The position numbers and the translations under genes were made by a program. From NCBI GenBank assembly GCA_035356615.1, contig DAOQSN010000002.1, positions 124,001 to 188,000 of the forward strand: DNA of 64,000 nt, in the 5' to 3' direction. Within the stretch, counting starts at the first letter, position 1, and the number at the start of each line of letters is the position of its first letter. Below the pieces are notes generated by a model, which was not told where the DNA came from, ran no database searches, and saw only the letters and a program-made list of their open reading frames with translations. Below, piece after piece: positions 18,404-26,423 of the stretch. The stretch comes from JAKQDH01 sp029558835. Lineage in GTDB: Bacteria > Planctomycetota > Phycisphaerae > UBA1845.

Positions 18404-20092
18404 ATGTGGCACAGGGGGATTACGTGGGGACAACCAAACCTGAGGATGTTCACCGGGCTGGTCGGTTTGGGGCTACTGCTGGTTCCGCTCAGCACCTACG
18501 CCGAGGAGGTTGTCGTCAAGAACGACTCGATTACCAGCTTCGGCCAAGCGGTGATCGTGGGCGACTTCATTGCGGGCGAGCACGCGGGCGTGCGTCTGAC
18601 TTCGCCCTGCAACGGCACCATCGTGGCCGTGCAGATCCTGTGGCTGGAGGGCACGCCCGGCCACGGGCAAAGCCTGGAACAGGCGATTCACATTTACGAC
18701 GGACCGAACTTCCCCACGCCCAGCGCCCAACTGGCACTCCTGGAAGGGCCGGTGTTGACACCCGGGTATTGGAATGAGTTCCGCTACCTGGACGAGACCC
18801 AGCAGTTTCCGTTGAACGTGCCGGTGACGGCCGGGCAGAACTTCTACGTCACCCTCGAGTTTGCCAATCCAACGGACGTGGGCAACGGCGGCCCAAGCGT
18901 GGTGCGCGACACGAACGACTGCCAGTCCGGGCGCAACGTGCTCTACGGCAACCTCGGCATGGGCTGGAACTGGTACAACTTCTGCCTGCTGCTGGCTGGC
19001 GATCTGGCCATTCGGGCGGTCATCGATTGCCCAGGTGCCACGGGCGCCTGTTGTCACGCGAATGGCACCTGTGAGAACGAACTCGAGCAGGAGGATTGCG
19101 GCGCGTTCGGCGACGTGTGGAGCCAGGGGCTCAACTGCACACAGGTGACCTGCACGGCGCGCGGGGCGTGTTGCCGGGCCGGTGGCTGCCTGCAATTGGT
19201 TACCGAGAGTACGTGCGCGGGGGTGGGTGGGAGTTTCGCGGGCGGCGGGACCAACTGCGACAACCAGGTCTGCGTGGCCGGTGCCTGCTGCTTCGTCGAT
19301 GGCGAGTGCGCCGAGAACTTCGGGTTCCAGTGCACCGGTCTGGGCGGGACCTTCGGCGGACCGGGGACGGACTGCACGCCCAACCCGTGCCCGCAGCCGG
19401 AAGGCGCCTGCTGCTTCGACGAGTTCTGCATCGAGGGGCAAACGGAGAGCGCCTGCACGGGGGCCCTGGGCTTGTGGGTCGGTGCGTTTACGGACTGTGG
19501 GCCGCCGAACCCCTGCAGCATTCCGCCCGAATGTCACTTCGTCAGCAGCGACCCGGTCGGCGGCTGGATTGACGCCCGGGTGCCTGTGAACCCGAGCCCG
19601 CCGAACAACCCGATGGGCTGGGACGCCGTCCAGATTACGTTCAACGCCGAGTGCGACGCCGCAGAGCTTACCCCGGCGGACTTCGTCTTGACGGAAACCT
19701 GCGTGCCGGGCGCGTGCGACGGGGTGGCACCGAGCGTGGCCTCGGTCGTCGGCGCGGGGCACCTGGCGACGGTCGGTTTCGATCGACCGATTGACCCGAA
19801 GGCCTGGACGACGCTCACCCTGGTGGGCGGCGCGGTGAGCGACAAGGTGGTGCTCGGCTTCCTGCCGGGGGACTCCGACGGCAGCCGCACCGCGAACGCC
19901 CAGGATATCGTTCAGGTGATCAACCGGATCAACCAGGCGTTCGCAGGGGGCACGCCGCCGCTATACCAGACGGACATCAATCGCTCCGGCACGATTGCCA
20001 TTACCGACATGATCACGCTGGTCAACCTGCTGAATGGGGCGAGCCCGTACCCAGAGGCGTACTTCGGCAAGCAGTTGCCGGCGATGCCGTAG
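18404..20092 (+). CDS. Secreted cysteine-rich GACC-repeat protein with dockerin-like end
   Basis: A 562-residue exported protein. The ATG at 18404 follows AAGGAGA and begins a signal peptide that ends near STYAEE (about 35). Residues 40-205 form a beta-rich domain. Four repeats of about 38 residues follow (about 210-365), each starting GACC and carrying further Cys in a CxxGxGTxC-like pattern: GACCHANGTCEN, GACCRAGGCLQL, GACCFVDGECAE, GACCFDEFCIEG. The C-terminus (about 475-545) looks like a type I dockerin-like pair of calcium loops (PGDSDGSRTANAQDIVQ, DINRSGTIAITDMITLV). Many planctomycete exported proteins have this build. Function unknown; an extracellular disulfide-rich matrix or surface protein is likely. 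Confidence 0.85.
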   Translation: MWHRGITWGQPNLRMFTGLVGLGLLLVPLSTYAEEVVVKNDSITSFGQAVIVGDFIAGEHAGVRLTSPCNGTIVAVQILWLEGTPGHGQSLEQAIHIYDGPNFPTPSAQLALLEGPVLTPGYWNEFRYLDETQQFPLNVPVTAGQNFYVTLEFANPTDVGNGGPSVVRDTNDCQSGRNVLYGNLGMGWNWYNFCLLLAGDLAIRAVIDCPGATGACCHANGTCENELEQEDCGAFGDVWSQGLNCTQVTCTARGACCRAGGCLQLVTESTCAGVGGSFAGGGTNCDNQVCVAGACCFVDGECAENFGFQCTGLGGTFGGPGTDCTPNPCPQPEGACCFDEFCIEGQTESACTGALGLWVGAFTDCGPPNPCSIPPECHFVSSDPVGGWIDARVPVNPSPPNNPMGWDAVQITFNAECDAAELTPADFVLTETCVPGACDGVAPSVASVVGAGHLATVGFDRPIDPKAWTTLTLVGGAVSDKVVLGFLPGDSDGSRTANAQDIVQVINRINQAFAGGTPPLYQTDINRSGTIAITDMITLVNLLNGASPYPEAYFGKQLPAMP

Positions 20093-20185
20093 AGGAAGCT
20101 CTCAACCGTAAGCCGTCAGCGTTCGGGCGCAGGCCGCCGGCTATGGGCAGATGAAGGTCTGCTAAGTAATCGGTTACGAGTGAAC

Positions 20186-20225
20186 GGGGGCAGGGCTCGC
20201 GCGGCGGGTCCTGCCCCCCGTGTTT
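20186..20225 (+). terminator. Terminator-like hairpin
   Basis: A 9-bp stem GGGGGCAGG (20186-20194) and CCTGCCCCC (20210-20218) with a 15-nt loop, followed by CCGTGTTTG. It is about 95 bp after the GACC-repeat gene. The T-run is short, so confidence is moderate. Confidence 0.45.
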
Positions 20226-20274
20226 GCGCGAGACGACCCACCGTGCCTCCGGCGGCGGCGGCACGCTTTCTGCG

Positions 20275-20430
20275 CGAACTGGGTTCGCGTAGGTGTTCAG
20301 CGTCTTGGGCATTGTAGGTGCCATGCTCCCCTGCGACGGCGGTCGCGGGTAAGCATGCCTCTGCGTGCCGCAGTACATGCCCACCCCCGCCTGCGGCGGG
20401 TGAGGGCATGGCACCCGCGCTAAACATGTG
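20275..20430. repeat. Foldback repeat family B, copy 2
   Basis: Matches copy 1 (8715-8872) over about 155 bp. It shares the hairpin CTGCGACggcgGTCGCGGG core with GTAAGCATG, the TGCCCACCC...GGGTGAGGGCATGGCACC dyad and both flanks (GCGTAGGTGTTCAGCGTC before, CGCTAAACATGTGCGGG after). The left arm of the hairpin has diverged (CTCCCCTG where copy 1 has CTTACCCG). Confidence 0.75.
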
Positions 20431-20634
20431 CGGGTGCGCAGCAGGGCGGGCACTGAACACGCTGGGGCCGGCCGGCCGAGGTGGGGCGGGTGGTCCGGTT
20501 CGCCTTCTCGGACGCGTCCGTCGGCGCGGCTTCCTCGCCACCTCGCTGTTTCATATGTGATAGTTGAGAGTGTTGAGGTGTGGTGAAGACAGGGTCGGCC
20601 GGCGCGGCCCGGCGTCCGATATGGAGTGCGTGCC

Positions 20635-21291
20635 ATGAACAGGCGTTTACTGACGGCGACGGGCGTGCTGGTGTTGTGGCTGCCGGCTCTGCCGGCGGTG
20701 GGTGCAATGATTGACCTGCGTATCGACCCTGCCTACGGCTCAACCGAGGACACCGGGGCGACGGCCCGTCTCCAACTGACCTTCACCGAGAGCGAGGCGG
20801 ATGACCTGCTGAGCATCCTGATCGAAAACACGACACCGCCCGCGCTCGGCTCGTCGCTGACGGCCATCGGGCTTGAGCTGCCGGACTGGCTCGACGGGGA
20901 GCCGGTGTTTGCGGTCGGCGGGGCCTCGGCGTACTTCGATGAGCTGATGTTCAACGTGAAGGTGTCGCCGTCCTGGCTCGAGGCGCCCGGGGGCTACGAC
21001 CTGATGCTCACCAGCGACGGCCGCTTCGAGGGCGGCAAGACCGCCGGGGCACCGCGTGCCGGGCAGGCGCAGACGGTCATGCTGAATCTGGGTGACACGG
21101 GTATGTCGCCCTCCGGCCTGGCGGCGGCGTTCCGTGATTTCTACGCGGGGATGACGGACCCGTACGTGATCGGACGTTTCCAGGCAGTCGGCCCGCGGGG
21201 CAGCGATTCGGACAAGGTGCTGGGCATGGTTCCGGAGCCGGGCACTCTGCTGCTGATGGCGTTGGGCATGGCACTCGTCCGGCGGCGGTAG
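20635..21291 (+). CDS. PEP-CTERM exported protein
   Basis: A 218-residue exported protein. It has a signal peptide (MNRRLLTATGVLVLWLPALP, cleaved after AVGA near 24), a beta-rich body with no recognised domain, and a complete PEP-CTERM tail: VPEPGT, hydrophobic LLLMALGMAL, then VRRR. Exosortases recognise such tails and anchor or release the protein. The ATG at 20635 was preferred to a GTG at 20626 because GGAG lies eight bases before it. It is convergent with trkH. Function of the body is unknown. Confidence 0.85.
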   Translation: MNRRLLTATGVLVLWLPALPAVGAMIDLRIDPAYGSTEDTGATARLQLTFTESEADDLLSILIENTTPPALGSSLTAIGLELPDWLDGEPVFAVGGASAYFDELMFNVKVSPSWLEAPGGYDLMLTSDGRFEGGKTAGAPRAGQAQTVMLNLGDTGMSPSGLAAAFRDFYAGMTDPYVIGRFQAVGPRGSDSDKVLGMVPEPGTLLLMALGMALVRRR

Positions 21292-21370
21292 CGGCGGCCC
21301 CCCGTGGCCAACGCCGCAAGTCAGGTGTCGGAACAACGGGGCGGAAGCCCCATAGCGACCCGGGGCGGCG

Positions 21371-22906
21371 TCAATCGCCGCGCCAGAAGCGGGGGAAGAA
21401 CAGCACCGCGATGGCGAAGATCTCGAGACGCCCCAGGGCCATGAGCAGGCACATGACGATCTTGCTGCCCGCGGTGAACCAGCCGTAGTTCTCCACCGCG
21501 CCCACCATGCCCAGGCCCGGGCCGATGTTGCACAAGGTGGCGACGCTGGCGCTGATGGCCGTGGCGAAGTCAATGTCCTGCGGCGCCTCGAGGGCGAGCA
21601 GGAGCCCTGCCCCCAGCAGGAAGAGGACGAGGATGCCCAACACGTAGGCGAGCGTGGCCAGTTTCAGGTCCGCGTCCACCGGATGGGCCCCGAACTTCAC
21701 GGGGCGCACGACGTTCGGGCGGAACACGCGTTCGATCTCGGATGCCAGCACCTTCAGGCAGATGAGGATGCGGATGACCTTGATGCCGCCGCCAGTGGAG
21801 CCGGCCGAGGCGCCGATGAACATGAGCAGGATCATCACGCCGCGGGCGAGCAACGGCCACTGGTTGAAGTCGGCCGTGCAGAAGCCCGTCGTGGTCTGTA
21901 CCGAAACCGCCTGAAACGTGCCGTGGAGGGCGGCGCGCGCGGGGGAGCCGTCGTGGAGTCGCCCGTCCGTGGTCTGCAGCGTGTGTCCATGAAGGAAGAC
22001 CACGACGAACAGGGAGCCGAGCAGCAGGATGGTCAGGTATCCGCGCAGCTCGCCGTCCTGAAGCACCTGGCGCACGCGCCCGCGGATGAGTTGATAGTAG
22101 AGGCCGAAGTTCACGCCGGCCGCGACCATGAAGACGATGATGATGATGTCGATGGCGACCGAGTCGTAGCCGCCGATGCTGGTGTCCGACGTGCTGAAGC
22201 CGCCGGTGGCGAGGGTGGCAAAGGTGTGGCACACGGCGTCGAACCAGCCCATGCCGGCCAGACGCAGGGCGACCGCCTGCGTGATCGTCAGGCCCAGATA
22301 GATGAGCCAGAGGATGCGCGCGGTTTCACGGATGTGGGGGCGGACGCCCTCCTTCTCGGGTCCGGGCGCCTCCATGCGGAAGAGACGTTTGCCCCCGACG
22401 CCGAGGGAGGGCAGGACGGCCACGAACAGCACCACGATGCCCAGCCCGCCCAGCCAGTGCGTCAACGCCCGCCACAGGAGCAGGCTGCGGGGCATGCTAG
22501 CGATCTTGCTCAGGACGGTGGCCCCCGTGGTGGTGAACCCGCTCATGGCCTCGAAGTAACAGTTGACGAAGGCATCGAAGGGGTGGGGGCGCGGGTCGCC
22601 GTCGAGGTGGGCCCACAGGTAAAAGGGTAGGGCGCCCAGCGCCGCGCTGACCAGCCAGCCGAGCGCGACCAGCAGCAGGGCCTCGCGTCTCCCCAGGACG
22701 CGCGTGGCGGAGCGCGTCGGCAGATACAGGAGCCCGCCGGCCGTCAACCCAGCACCGGCACTGAGCAGCAGAGCGAGCAAAGCCTGCTTCTCGGCGGGGT
22801 CCCCCTGACCCACTCCCAGCGCCGACCAAGCCGCGGTGATCCCCAGGATCAGGCTGAGCACGACGAGCAGCAGGCCGAAGTTGTGGAAGACTTCGCGGAA
22901 GTTCAC
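21371..22906 (-). CDS. trkH: Trk-type potassium uptake transmembrane subunit
   Basis: A 511-residue K+ channel-like transporter of the TrkH/KtrB superfamily. Four selectivity-filter loops are visible: MSGFTTTGATVL, TLATGGFSTSDTS, VSVQTTTGFCTADF and ATLCNIGPGLGM. About ten membrane helices surround them, and GASAGSTGGGIKVIR is the TrkH gating-loop region. The start is a GTG at 22906. It follows trkA by six bases, so the two are one operon and TrkA would gate this channel. Confidence 0.94.
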   Translation of the reverse strand: MNFREVFHNFGLLLVVLSLILGITAAWSALGVGQGDPAEKQALLALLLSAGAGLTAGGLLYLPTRSATRVLGRREALLLVALGWLVSAALGALPFYLWAHLDGDPRPHPFDAFVNCYFEAMSGFTTTGATVLSKIASMPRSLLLWRALTHWLGGLGIVVLFVAVLPSLGVGGKRLFRMEAPGPEKEGVRPHIRETARILWLIYLGLTITQAVALRLAGMGWFDAVCHTFATLATGGFSTSDTSIGGYDSVAIDIIIIVFMVAAGVNFGLYYQLIRGRVRQVLQDGELRGYLTILLLGSLFVVVFLHGHTLQTTDGRLHDGSPARAALHGTFQAVSVQTTTGFCTADFNQWPLLARGVMILLMFIGASAGSTGGGIKVIRILICLKVLASEIERVFRPNVVRPVKFGAHPVDADLKLATLAYVLGILVLFLLGAGLLLALEAPQDIDFATAISASVATLCNIGPGLGMVGAVENYGWFTAGSKIVMCLLMALGRLEIFAIAVLFFPRFWRGD

Positions 22907-22912
22907 GCCCGT

Positions 22913-24253
22913 CTATCCCACGGCGAACATCTTCTTCAGCTTCCCGGCCAGGCCGTGCCGACCGATGAGCAGCACCGTGTCCCCTGTTTGCAGCGTGTCC
23001 TCGGCGCCGGGAACGCGCACCTGGTCGCCGCGTTGGATGGCGGCCACCACCCAGTCGGGCGTGAGCTTGACCTCGCGGAGCGGTTTGCCGACCACCTTGG
23101 CCTTGCGGTTGACCTGCACGGAGTAGACATCGATGACGCCCTCGGCCAGGGAGGACACGCAGCGCAGCGGACTTTCCACGAGGATCTGCTCGATCTCCCG
23201 GACGGCCACCACGCGCGGACTGAAGGCGCGGTCGATGCCGACGTGCCGCAAGAGGTGCAGGTAGCTGGGGCGCTGCACGACGGCGATGGCCTGCGGCACG
23301 CCCATGCTCTTGGCCCAGGCGCAGCCGAGGATGTTCTGCTCGTCGTCATCGACGAGGGCCACGAAGGCGTCCGCCTCCGCGAGGTGCTCTTCCTCGAAGA
23401 CGCCCGGGTCGGTCGGGTCTGCCTGGATGACGGTGACCCAATCGAGTTTCTGGGCGAGTTCCTCGGCCCGGGCCCGCTTCATCTCGAACAACCGGAGCGA
23501 GAAGTCGCGCTCGCGCAGCGCCCGGCACAGCCATACCGCCATGGACGGCCCACCCATGATGACCACGCGGCGATGCCCGCCGCGGTCGTCCTGGAAGAAC
23601 CGCCGCGCCTGCGGGAAGCCGGCCGTGTTGCCCACCAGGATCACCACGTCACCGGCGGACACCACGCTCTGCCCGTCGGGGATGAAGACCTCCGGGCCAC
23701 GGCGGATGGCGGCCAGTCGGCACCCGCCCGGCAGGGCGAGCTCCGCCAGCGGCTTGCCCAGCCCGCCGGCGTCGTCACTGACCGTGAACTCCTCCATTTC
23801 GATTTGTCCCCGGGCGAACTGCTCCACGGCGAGGGCCCCGGGGTTGCGCAGGGTCTGGGCGATGGCGACGGCCGTGGAGTATTCCGGACAGATCAGTTGG
23901 TCGATGGCGAGATGGGCGCGGTAGTCAAGCCCCTTGCCCTCGAAGTACGCGCTGTGGTGTACGCGGGCGACGACCTTGACCGCTCCCACCCCCTTGGCGA
24001 TGGAGGCGGTCAGCAGGTTGACCTCGTCGTGGTTGGTGGCCGCCAGGACCAGCTCCGCCCCCCCGGCGCCCGCCTCCAGCAACACGCCGGCAAGGCTGCA
24101 ATTGCCGCAGAGGGTGCGCACGTCGAGCGTGTCGCGGATCCTCTCGAGGCGCTCGCGGTCGACATCAATGACCGTGATGTTGTGACCGGCGCCGGCGAGC
24201 ACCTCCGCGGCATGACTGCCGACATGCCCGGCCCCGCAGATGACAATGTCCAT
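22913..24253 (-). CDS. trkA: Trk system regulatory subunit
   Basis: A 446-residue cytosolic subunit with the classic duplicated layout: RCK-N, RCK-C, RCK-N, RCK-C. The first NAD(H)-binding site is MDIVICGAGHVGSHAAEVL (GxGxxG intact). The second, VVIMGGPSMAVWLCRAL, has a degenerate glycine motif, as in many TrkA proteins. The start at 24253 gives a protein that begins exactly at the first beta strand and has GAGAGG upstream; an in-frame extension to 24607 has no such features. trkH follows directly. Confidence 0.93.
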   Translation of the reverse strand: MDIVICGAGHVGSHAAEVLAGAGHNITVIDVDRERLERIRDTLDVRTLCGNCSLAGVLLEAGAGGAELVLAATNHDEVNLLTASIAKGVGAVKVVARVHHSAYFEGKGLDYRAHLAIDQLICPEYSTAVAIAQTLRNPGALAVEQFARGQIEMEEFTVSDDAGGLGKPLAELALPGGCRLAAIRRGPEVFIPDGQSVVSAGDVVILVGNTAGFPQARRFFQDDRGGHRRVVIMGGPSMAVWLCRALRERDFSLRLFEMKRARAEELAQKLDWVTVIQADPTDPGVFEEEHLAEADAFVALVDDDEQNILGCAWAKSMGVPQAIAVVQRPSYLHLLRHVGIDRAFSPRVVAVREIEQILVESPLRCVSSLAEGVIDVYSVQVNRKAKVVGKPLREVKLTPDWVVAAIQRGDQVRVPGAEDTLQTGDTVLLIGRHGLAGKLKKMFAVG

Positions 24254-24457
24254 GCGCCCTCTCGCGTGCTTGCCGGCGTTCCGAGAGCACCGCCCCCGGG
24301 ACGATACGGAAGCCGAACGGACGGACGGCCTTGCTCTCCAGTCCCAGCACGGGTGCGCGTCGCTGACCGCTGCCACGACCCGCGCGCCGGTCGTGGGGAT
24401 GATGATACCCGCGACGCAACCGCTCGCCAAGTTGGTCTGCGGCCGGGCCACCCGGAA

Positions 24458-24567
24458 GGGTGGTCGCCGGCCGGCGCGCCCAGGCACAGCGCCGGCAAGG
24501 CGCGGCGCCGCCCGGCCGTTTCTTATCGGGCGGAGACATGGCGGCGCTGCCCTTGGCCATGCCACCT
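24458..24567. repeat. Foldback repeat family A, diverged copy
   Basis: The right arm (CATGGCGGCGCTGCCCTTGG, then CCATGCCACC) at about 24537-24567 matches family A well. The left arm (GGGTGGTCGCCGGCCGGCG) from 24458 is decayed. It lies in the 427-bp gap upstream of trkA. The rest of that gap (24254-24457, 24568-24680) is GC-rich with no supported gene or promoter. Confidence 0.55.
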
Positions 24568-24680
24568 GGGTCCGTTTGTCAGTTTCTACCCCCGTCGAAG
24601 TGTCCACGGGCGCGGGGGCGGGGCCAGGGAGGGGAGAGCCAACGGGCGTCGACGTTCGTGGCGGGTGCGCGCGCGGGGCT

Positions 24681-25007
24681 TCAGCGCTGGTCCGCGGTGG
24701 CCGCGAACCAACCCAACAGGGCGACCAGGATGTCGCATTCGGCGTTGGTCAACGACTCGCCGTACTCGAACCAGAAGTACGGCTCGATGATTTCATACGC
24801 TGCCAGCGCGAAGATGGTCGGCTTGATGCTGGTGTCGCCTAAGGCCTCACCCATCAAGGCCCCGGTGGACATGTGCACGACGCTCCAGGTGTCGAGACAG
24901 CAGGGTTCCGTGATCTCGCGGGGCCCCTCCGGATTGAACGTGATGATCCCGCAGCCGCCACACGCCAGCAAGCCCGCCAGAGCGCCGAGCAGAACGTTCC
25001 GCTTCAT
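24681..25007 (-). CDS. Small lipoprotein with VanZ-like motif pattern
   Basis: A 108-residue protein of unknown function. The ATG at 25007 was chosen because GGAG stands about nine bases upstream. The N-terminus is a lipoprotein signal, MKRNVLLGALAGLLACGGCG, with two possible lipid-anchored Cys (16 and 19). The rest has an order of conserved-looking residues, His-x5-Gly (VVHMSTGALMGEA), YEIIEPYFW, and Asp-ILVALLGWF, that recalls VanZ/DUF2238-type membrane proteins, but without enough helices to be one. It is upstream of trkA on the same strand but 427 bp away. Confidence 0.6.
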   Translation of the reverse strand: MKRNVLLGALAGLLACGGCGIITFNPEGPREITEPCCLDTWSVVHMSTGALMGEALGDTSIKPTIFALAAYEIIEPYFWFEYGESLTNAECDILVALLGWFAATADQR

Positions 25008-25150
25008 GGCAACCATCTCCCGCGGCCGCCCGGCCGCCTACGCATGGGACCGCCCGATGCCACGGGTGTCAAGCCCGCACCGTCTACCGCGCGGACCCCG
25101 GCCGGCGGGCTACGCTGCGGGTGTTCGGGCCACGCGGGCGGGGCCGGGGC

Positions 25151-25179
25151 TTGTGAAGCCATACGGGATCGGCCAGAAT
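25151..25179 (+). promoter_or_regulatory. Candidate promoter of the ytfQ operon
   Basis: TTGTGA (25151-25156), 17 bp, CAGAAT (25174-25179), 31 bp before the ytfQ start, which has its own site GAGGAGA. Judged by match to the sigma-70 pattern only. Confidence 0.4.
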
Positions 25180-25210
25180 CCACCCACTTCATCGCTTTGA
25201 GGAGAACACC

Positions 25211-26221
25211 ATGCAGCGACGAGTGCGCCTGGGTTTGCTGATCGTGCTGGGGTTGAGCGGGTTCGCTGCGGTGGGGGCGTGCCGCAGGGAGACGCCGGCC
25301 GCGCCGGAGGACACATCCGCCACGCCGTCGCCGTCCCCGGCGTCGCGACCGCTCACCGTCGCCTTCGTGCAGGTCGGCGCGGAGTCCGCGTGGCGCACGG
25401 CGGAAACCAGGTCCATTCAGACCGAGGCGGGTAAACGCCCCGGCATCGAGTTGAAGTTCTTCGATGCCCAGCAGAAGCAGGAGAACCAGATTCGCGGCCT
25501 CAAGAGCTTCGTGGCCCAGGACGTGGACGTGATTGTGCTGGCGCCGGTGGTGGAGACCGGCTGGGAGCCGGCCCTGCGGGAGGCGAAGGAGGCCGGCATT
25601 CCCGTCGTGCTGGTCGATCGCGGCGTCAATGTTACCGACGAGAGTCTGTATACGACGCTGATTGCCAGCGACTTCGTCGAGGAGGGGCGCATAGCCGGCC
25701 GGTGGCTGGCGGAGAAGACGGGCGGCAAGTGCAGCATCGTCGAGTTGCAGGGTACGGTGGGCGCCGCCCCGGCCATTGATCGCAAGAAGGGCTTTGAGGA
25801 GATCATCGCCCAGCATCCCGAGATGAAGATCATCAAGAGCCAGTCCGGCGACTTCACCCGTGCGGGCGGCAAGCAGGTCATGGAGGCATTCATCAAGGCG
25901 GAGGGACGCAACATCCAGGCCGTGTATGCCCACAATGACGACATGGCCATCGGGGCGATCCAGGCACTCAAGGACGCGGGGATGAAACCGGGGCAGGACG
26001 TGCTGGTCATCTCCATAGACGCCGTGCGGGCGGCTTTCGAGGCCATGATCGCCGGCGAGCTGAACGCCACCGTCGAGTGCAGCCCGCTGTTCGGTCCGCT
26101 TCTCTTCGACACGATTGCGAAGATCGTGGCCGGTGAGCCGGTGCCCAAGAAGATCATCAACCAGGACCGCCTCTTCGAGCCACACGAGGCCGCGGCCCTC
26201 ATCGACTCCCGCGAGTACTGA
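25211..26221 (+). CDS. ytfQ: Galactofuranose-type ABC transporter, substrate-binding lipoprotein
   Basis: A 336-residue periplasmic binding protein. It closely follows E. coli YtfQ over the whole length as I recall that sequence: VAFVQVGAESAWRTAET, QQKQENQIRGLKSFVAQ, APVVETGWEPALREAKEA, IVELQGTVGAAPAIDRKKGF, KSQSGDFTRAGGKQVMEAF and YAHNDDMAIGAIQALKDAG. The N-terminus is a lipoprotein signal (FAAVGAC, Cys24) and a Ser/Pro/Ala linker instead of the plain signal peptide of E. coli. YtfQ binds galactofuranose with high affinity. It is the first gene of the importer cluster, followed by a repeat and then ytfR. Confidence 0.92.
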   Translation: MQRRVRLGLLIVLGLSGFAAVGACRRETPAAPEDTSATPSPSPASRPLTVAFVQVGAESAWRTAETRSIQTEAGKRPGIELKFFDAQQKQENQIRGLKSFVAQDVDVIVLAPVVETGWEPALREAKEAGIPVVLVDRGVNVTDESLYTTLIASDFVEEGRIAGRWLAEKTGGKCSIVELQGTVGAAPAIDRKKGFEEIIAQHPEMKIIKSQSGDFTRAGGKQVMEAFIKAEGRNIQAVYAHNDDMAIGAIQALKDAGMKPGQDVLVISIDAVRAAFEAMIAGELNATVECSPLFGPLLFDTIAKIVAGEPVPKKIINQDRLFEPHEAAALIDSREY

Positions 26222-26251
26222 ACACAACGACGCGAAAGAAGAAGGAAGCAG

Positions 26252-26350
26252 GGTGGCATGCCCAAGCCGAAGGCGCCGGCACGCGGTGGCCCAAGGCCGC
26301 TCCTCGGCGACGGTGAAGCATGGCGGCGCTGCGCTTGGCCATGCCACCCG
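26252..26350. repeat. Foldback repeat family A, copy inside the ytf cluster
   Basis: Left arm GGGTGGCATGCCCAAGC (26252-26268) and right arm GCTTGGCCATGCCACCC (26334-26350) form a 17-bp stem with one mismatch (16 of 17). The middle contains the family sequence CCGAAGGCGCCGGCA and GCATGGCGGCGCTGC. It lies between ytfQ and ytfR, 30 bp after the ytfQ stop, and could shape read-through or mRNA decay. Confidence 0.85.
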
Positions 26351-26423
26351 CCGTGAGCCCGGACACACACCGGTGGGGGTGCGCGTGTGGGCGGCGTGCC
26401 TGCCGGCGGGTAGTATTGCGGTC

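Larger units (their letters stand above)
20093..20634. other. Repeat-bearing intergenic region
   Basis: A 542-bp gap with a terminator-like hairpin at 20186-20218 and family B repeat copy 2 at 20275-20430. A less GC-rich patch (20550-20580) lies just before the PEP-CTERM gene and may hold its promoter. No gene is supported. Confidence 0.5.

Noticed and set aside
23520..23590. Second nucleotide-binding motif of TrkA as a sign of decay
   Set aside because: A degenerate second glycine motif is common in TrkA proteins with two RCK units, and the rest of the domain is intact.
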